From Candidatus Parcubacteria bacterium (GTDB lineage: Bacteria > Patescibacteriota > Patescibacteriia > UBA1558 > GWA2-36-10): a DNA stretch of 30,895 nucleotides. The stretch spans positions 1 to 30,895 of the forward strand of contig QZJA01000011.1 of assembly GCA_003599205.1 (NCBI GenBank), in the 5' to 3' direction. Positions 30,314 through 30,895 of this stretch are shown here, piece after piece. The translations under genes were made by a program, and so were the position numbers. Under the pieces are notes generated by a model. The model worked only from the letters and a program-made list of their open reading frames with translations. It was not told the origin of the DNA and ran no database searches. Position 1 is the first letter of the stretch. Each line of letters begins with the position of its first letter.

Positions 30314-30895
30314 ATTTTAAAATGTATTCCAATGTTTCTCGAGCAGTCTTTTCCCAGGAAAATTGTTTGGATCTATCCAAACCTTTGTTTACTAATTTTT
30401 CCCTCAGCTCTGGTTCTTTCATAATTTTGTCCAAAACACCAGATATATCCACTACGTCATCAGGATCAAAATAAATAGCCGCCTCTCCTGCTACTTCATG
30501 AAGGACCGAAATATCCGAGCAGGCTATGGGCACTTTAGAAGCCATTGCTTCAAGTAGTGGTATACCAAAACCTTCAAACTTTGAAGGGAAAACAAACATT
30601 GATGCAGCCGCCATTAATCTAGGATAATTTTTTTGACTGACATATCCCAATAAAATTATATCGTCTTTTATTTCTGGATCATTAGCTAGTTTTTCTATTT
30701 CTTCATAACCAAAATTACCTGGTCGGCCGCCAAGAACCAGTGGCCAACGTCGACTAGTCCGTTTGTAAGCACGAATTAAATTTTGTACATTCTTTTTTGT
30801 TTCCAAACGACCGATATATAAAATATATTTATCTGGTAAGTCATGTTGCTCTTTGTAAGATTCACTTTCATCTTCACTGATATTGCCAAAAACTT
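30312..30895 (-). CDS. GT4 family glycosyltransferase, 5' end beyond window
   Basis: The frame is open to the window edge, so 193 codons of the C-terminal half are visible. A TTG codon at 30806 is not the start: translation continues upstream as DKYILYIGRLETKKNV, the normal beginning of the donor-binding domain. Further motifs are RWPLVLGGRPGNFGYEEI, the EGFGIPLLEAM signature and a C-terminal SWEKTARETLEYIL helix like that of the gene at 25121-26212. The N-terminal acceptor domain lies outside. It converges on rnpB and ends in a shared terminator; it is probably the tail of another glycan gene cluster to the right. Confidence 0.9.
   Translation of the reverse strand, partial: VFGNISEDESESYKEQHDLPDKYILYIGRLETKKNVQNLIRAYKRTSRRWPLVLGGRPGNFGYEEIEKLANDPEIKDDIILLGYVSQKNYPRLMAAASMFVFPSKFEGFGIPLLEAMASKVPIACSDISVLHEVAGEAAIYFDPDDVVDISGVLDKIMKEPELREKLVNKGLDRSKQFSWEKTARETLEYILK

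Noticed and set aside
30312..30806. A 164-residue glycosyltransferase starting at a TTG
   Set aside because: The frame stays open upstream to the window edge and encodes the conserved YILYIGRLETKKN strand, so the TTG is an internal Leu codon.
1..30895. CRISPR arrays, insertion sequences or long direct repeats
   Set aside because: None noticed on reading; inverted repeats are accounted for by terminators, the RNA genes and the palindromes at 9983-10009.

Overview
The window looks like a piece of a low-GC (roughly 35 %) bacterial chromosome of the Candidate Phyla Radiation (Patescibacteria, Parcubacteria-like). This is inferred from gene content: paired VirD4/TraD-like ATPases preceded by CPR-type companion proteins, a sigma-region-4/HARE-HTH protein without region 2, a SecD carrying a rotamase insertion, a DUF4012 protein among envelope-sugar genes, a VirB2-like pilin, and a near-absence of Shine-Dalgarno (SD) sites. 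No rRNA or other phylogenetic marker allows a finer placement. Nearly everything is on the minus strand; the exceptions are rnpB and one 31-codon candidate gene. There is no phage, transposase or CRISPR signal.

Layout, low to high coordinate (genes read right to left). 1-2272: an ATPase cut by the left edge and its N-terminal partner, apparently a two-gene version of the single-chain ATPase at 15733-18153. 2386-3495: sigma-4/HARE-HTH regulator. 3620-6200: secD-secF. 6327-8396: membrane-anchored beta-propeller protein. 8460-9491: uppS and a VirB2/TrbC-like pilin. 9604-9873: an orphan 89-residue gene at about 50 % GC with its own strong SD, putative -10 and terminator. 9958-13325: a compact [FeFe]-hydrogenase operon (NuoF-like flavoprotein, catalytic subunit, small membrane protein, possibly a 32-residue peptide). 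13397-13470: tRNA-Gln(CUG). 13491-15600: dnaX with a conserved-looking unknown gene. 15733-19116: fused VirD4-like ATPase, a helical companion and a PH-like membrane protein. 19150-19245: candidate plus-strand mini-membrane protein. 19242-29809: a long, tightly packed series for the cell surface (initiating sugar-phosphate transferase, three GT4 glycosyltransferases, DUF4012 protein, MurJ) ending in lepA. 29897-30272: RNase P RNA on the plus strand. 30312-30895: a further glycosyltransferase cut by the right edge.

How the genes fit together: UppS makes undecaprenyl diphosphate, the precursor of the lipid carrier that the polyprenyl-phosphate sugar transferase would load; the glycosyltransferases extend the glycan; MurJ flips lipid II. 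SecDF supports export of envelope proteins, and the ATPases plus pilin point to a T4SS- or pilus-like surface machine. The hydrogenase and NuoF-like flavoprotein suggest fermentative redox balancing with H2.

The observations I find most worth checking are the apparent circularly permuted parvulin domain inside SecD, the split versus fused ATPases, the stripped-down hydrogenase/NuoF pair with its membrane partner, the GC-rich orphan gene next to two overlapping perfect palindromes, promoters with the -10 box abutting the start codon (leaderless mRNAs), and an RNase P RNA whose P15 is closed by a 3-nt loop with no visible GGU motif.
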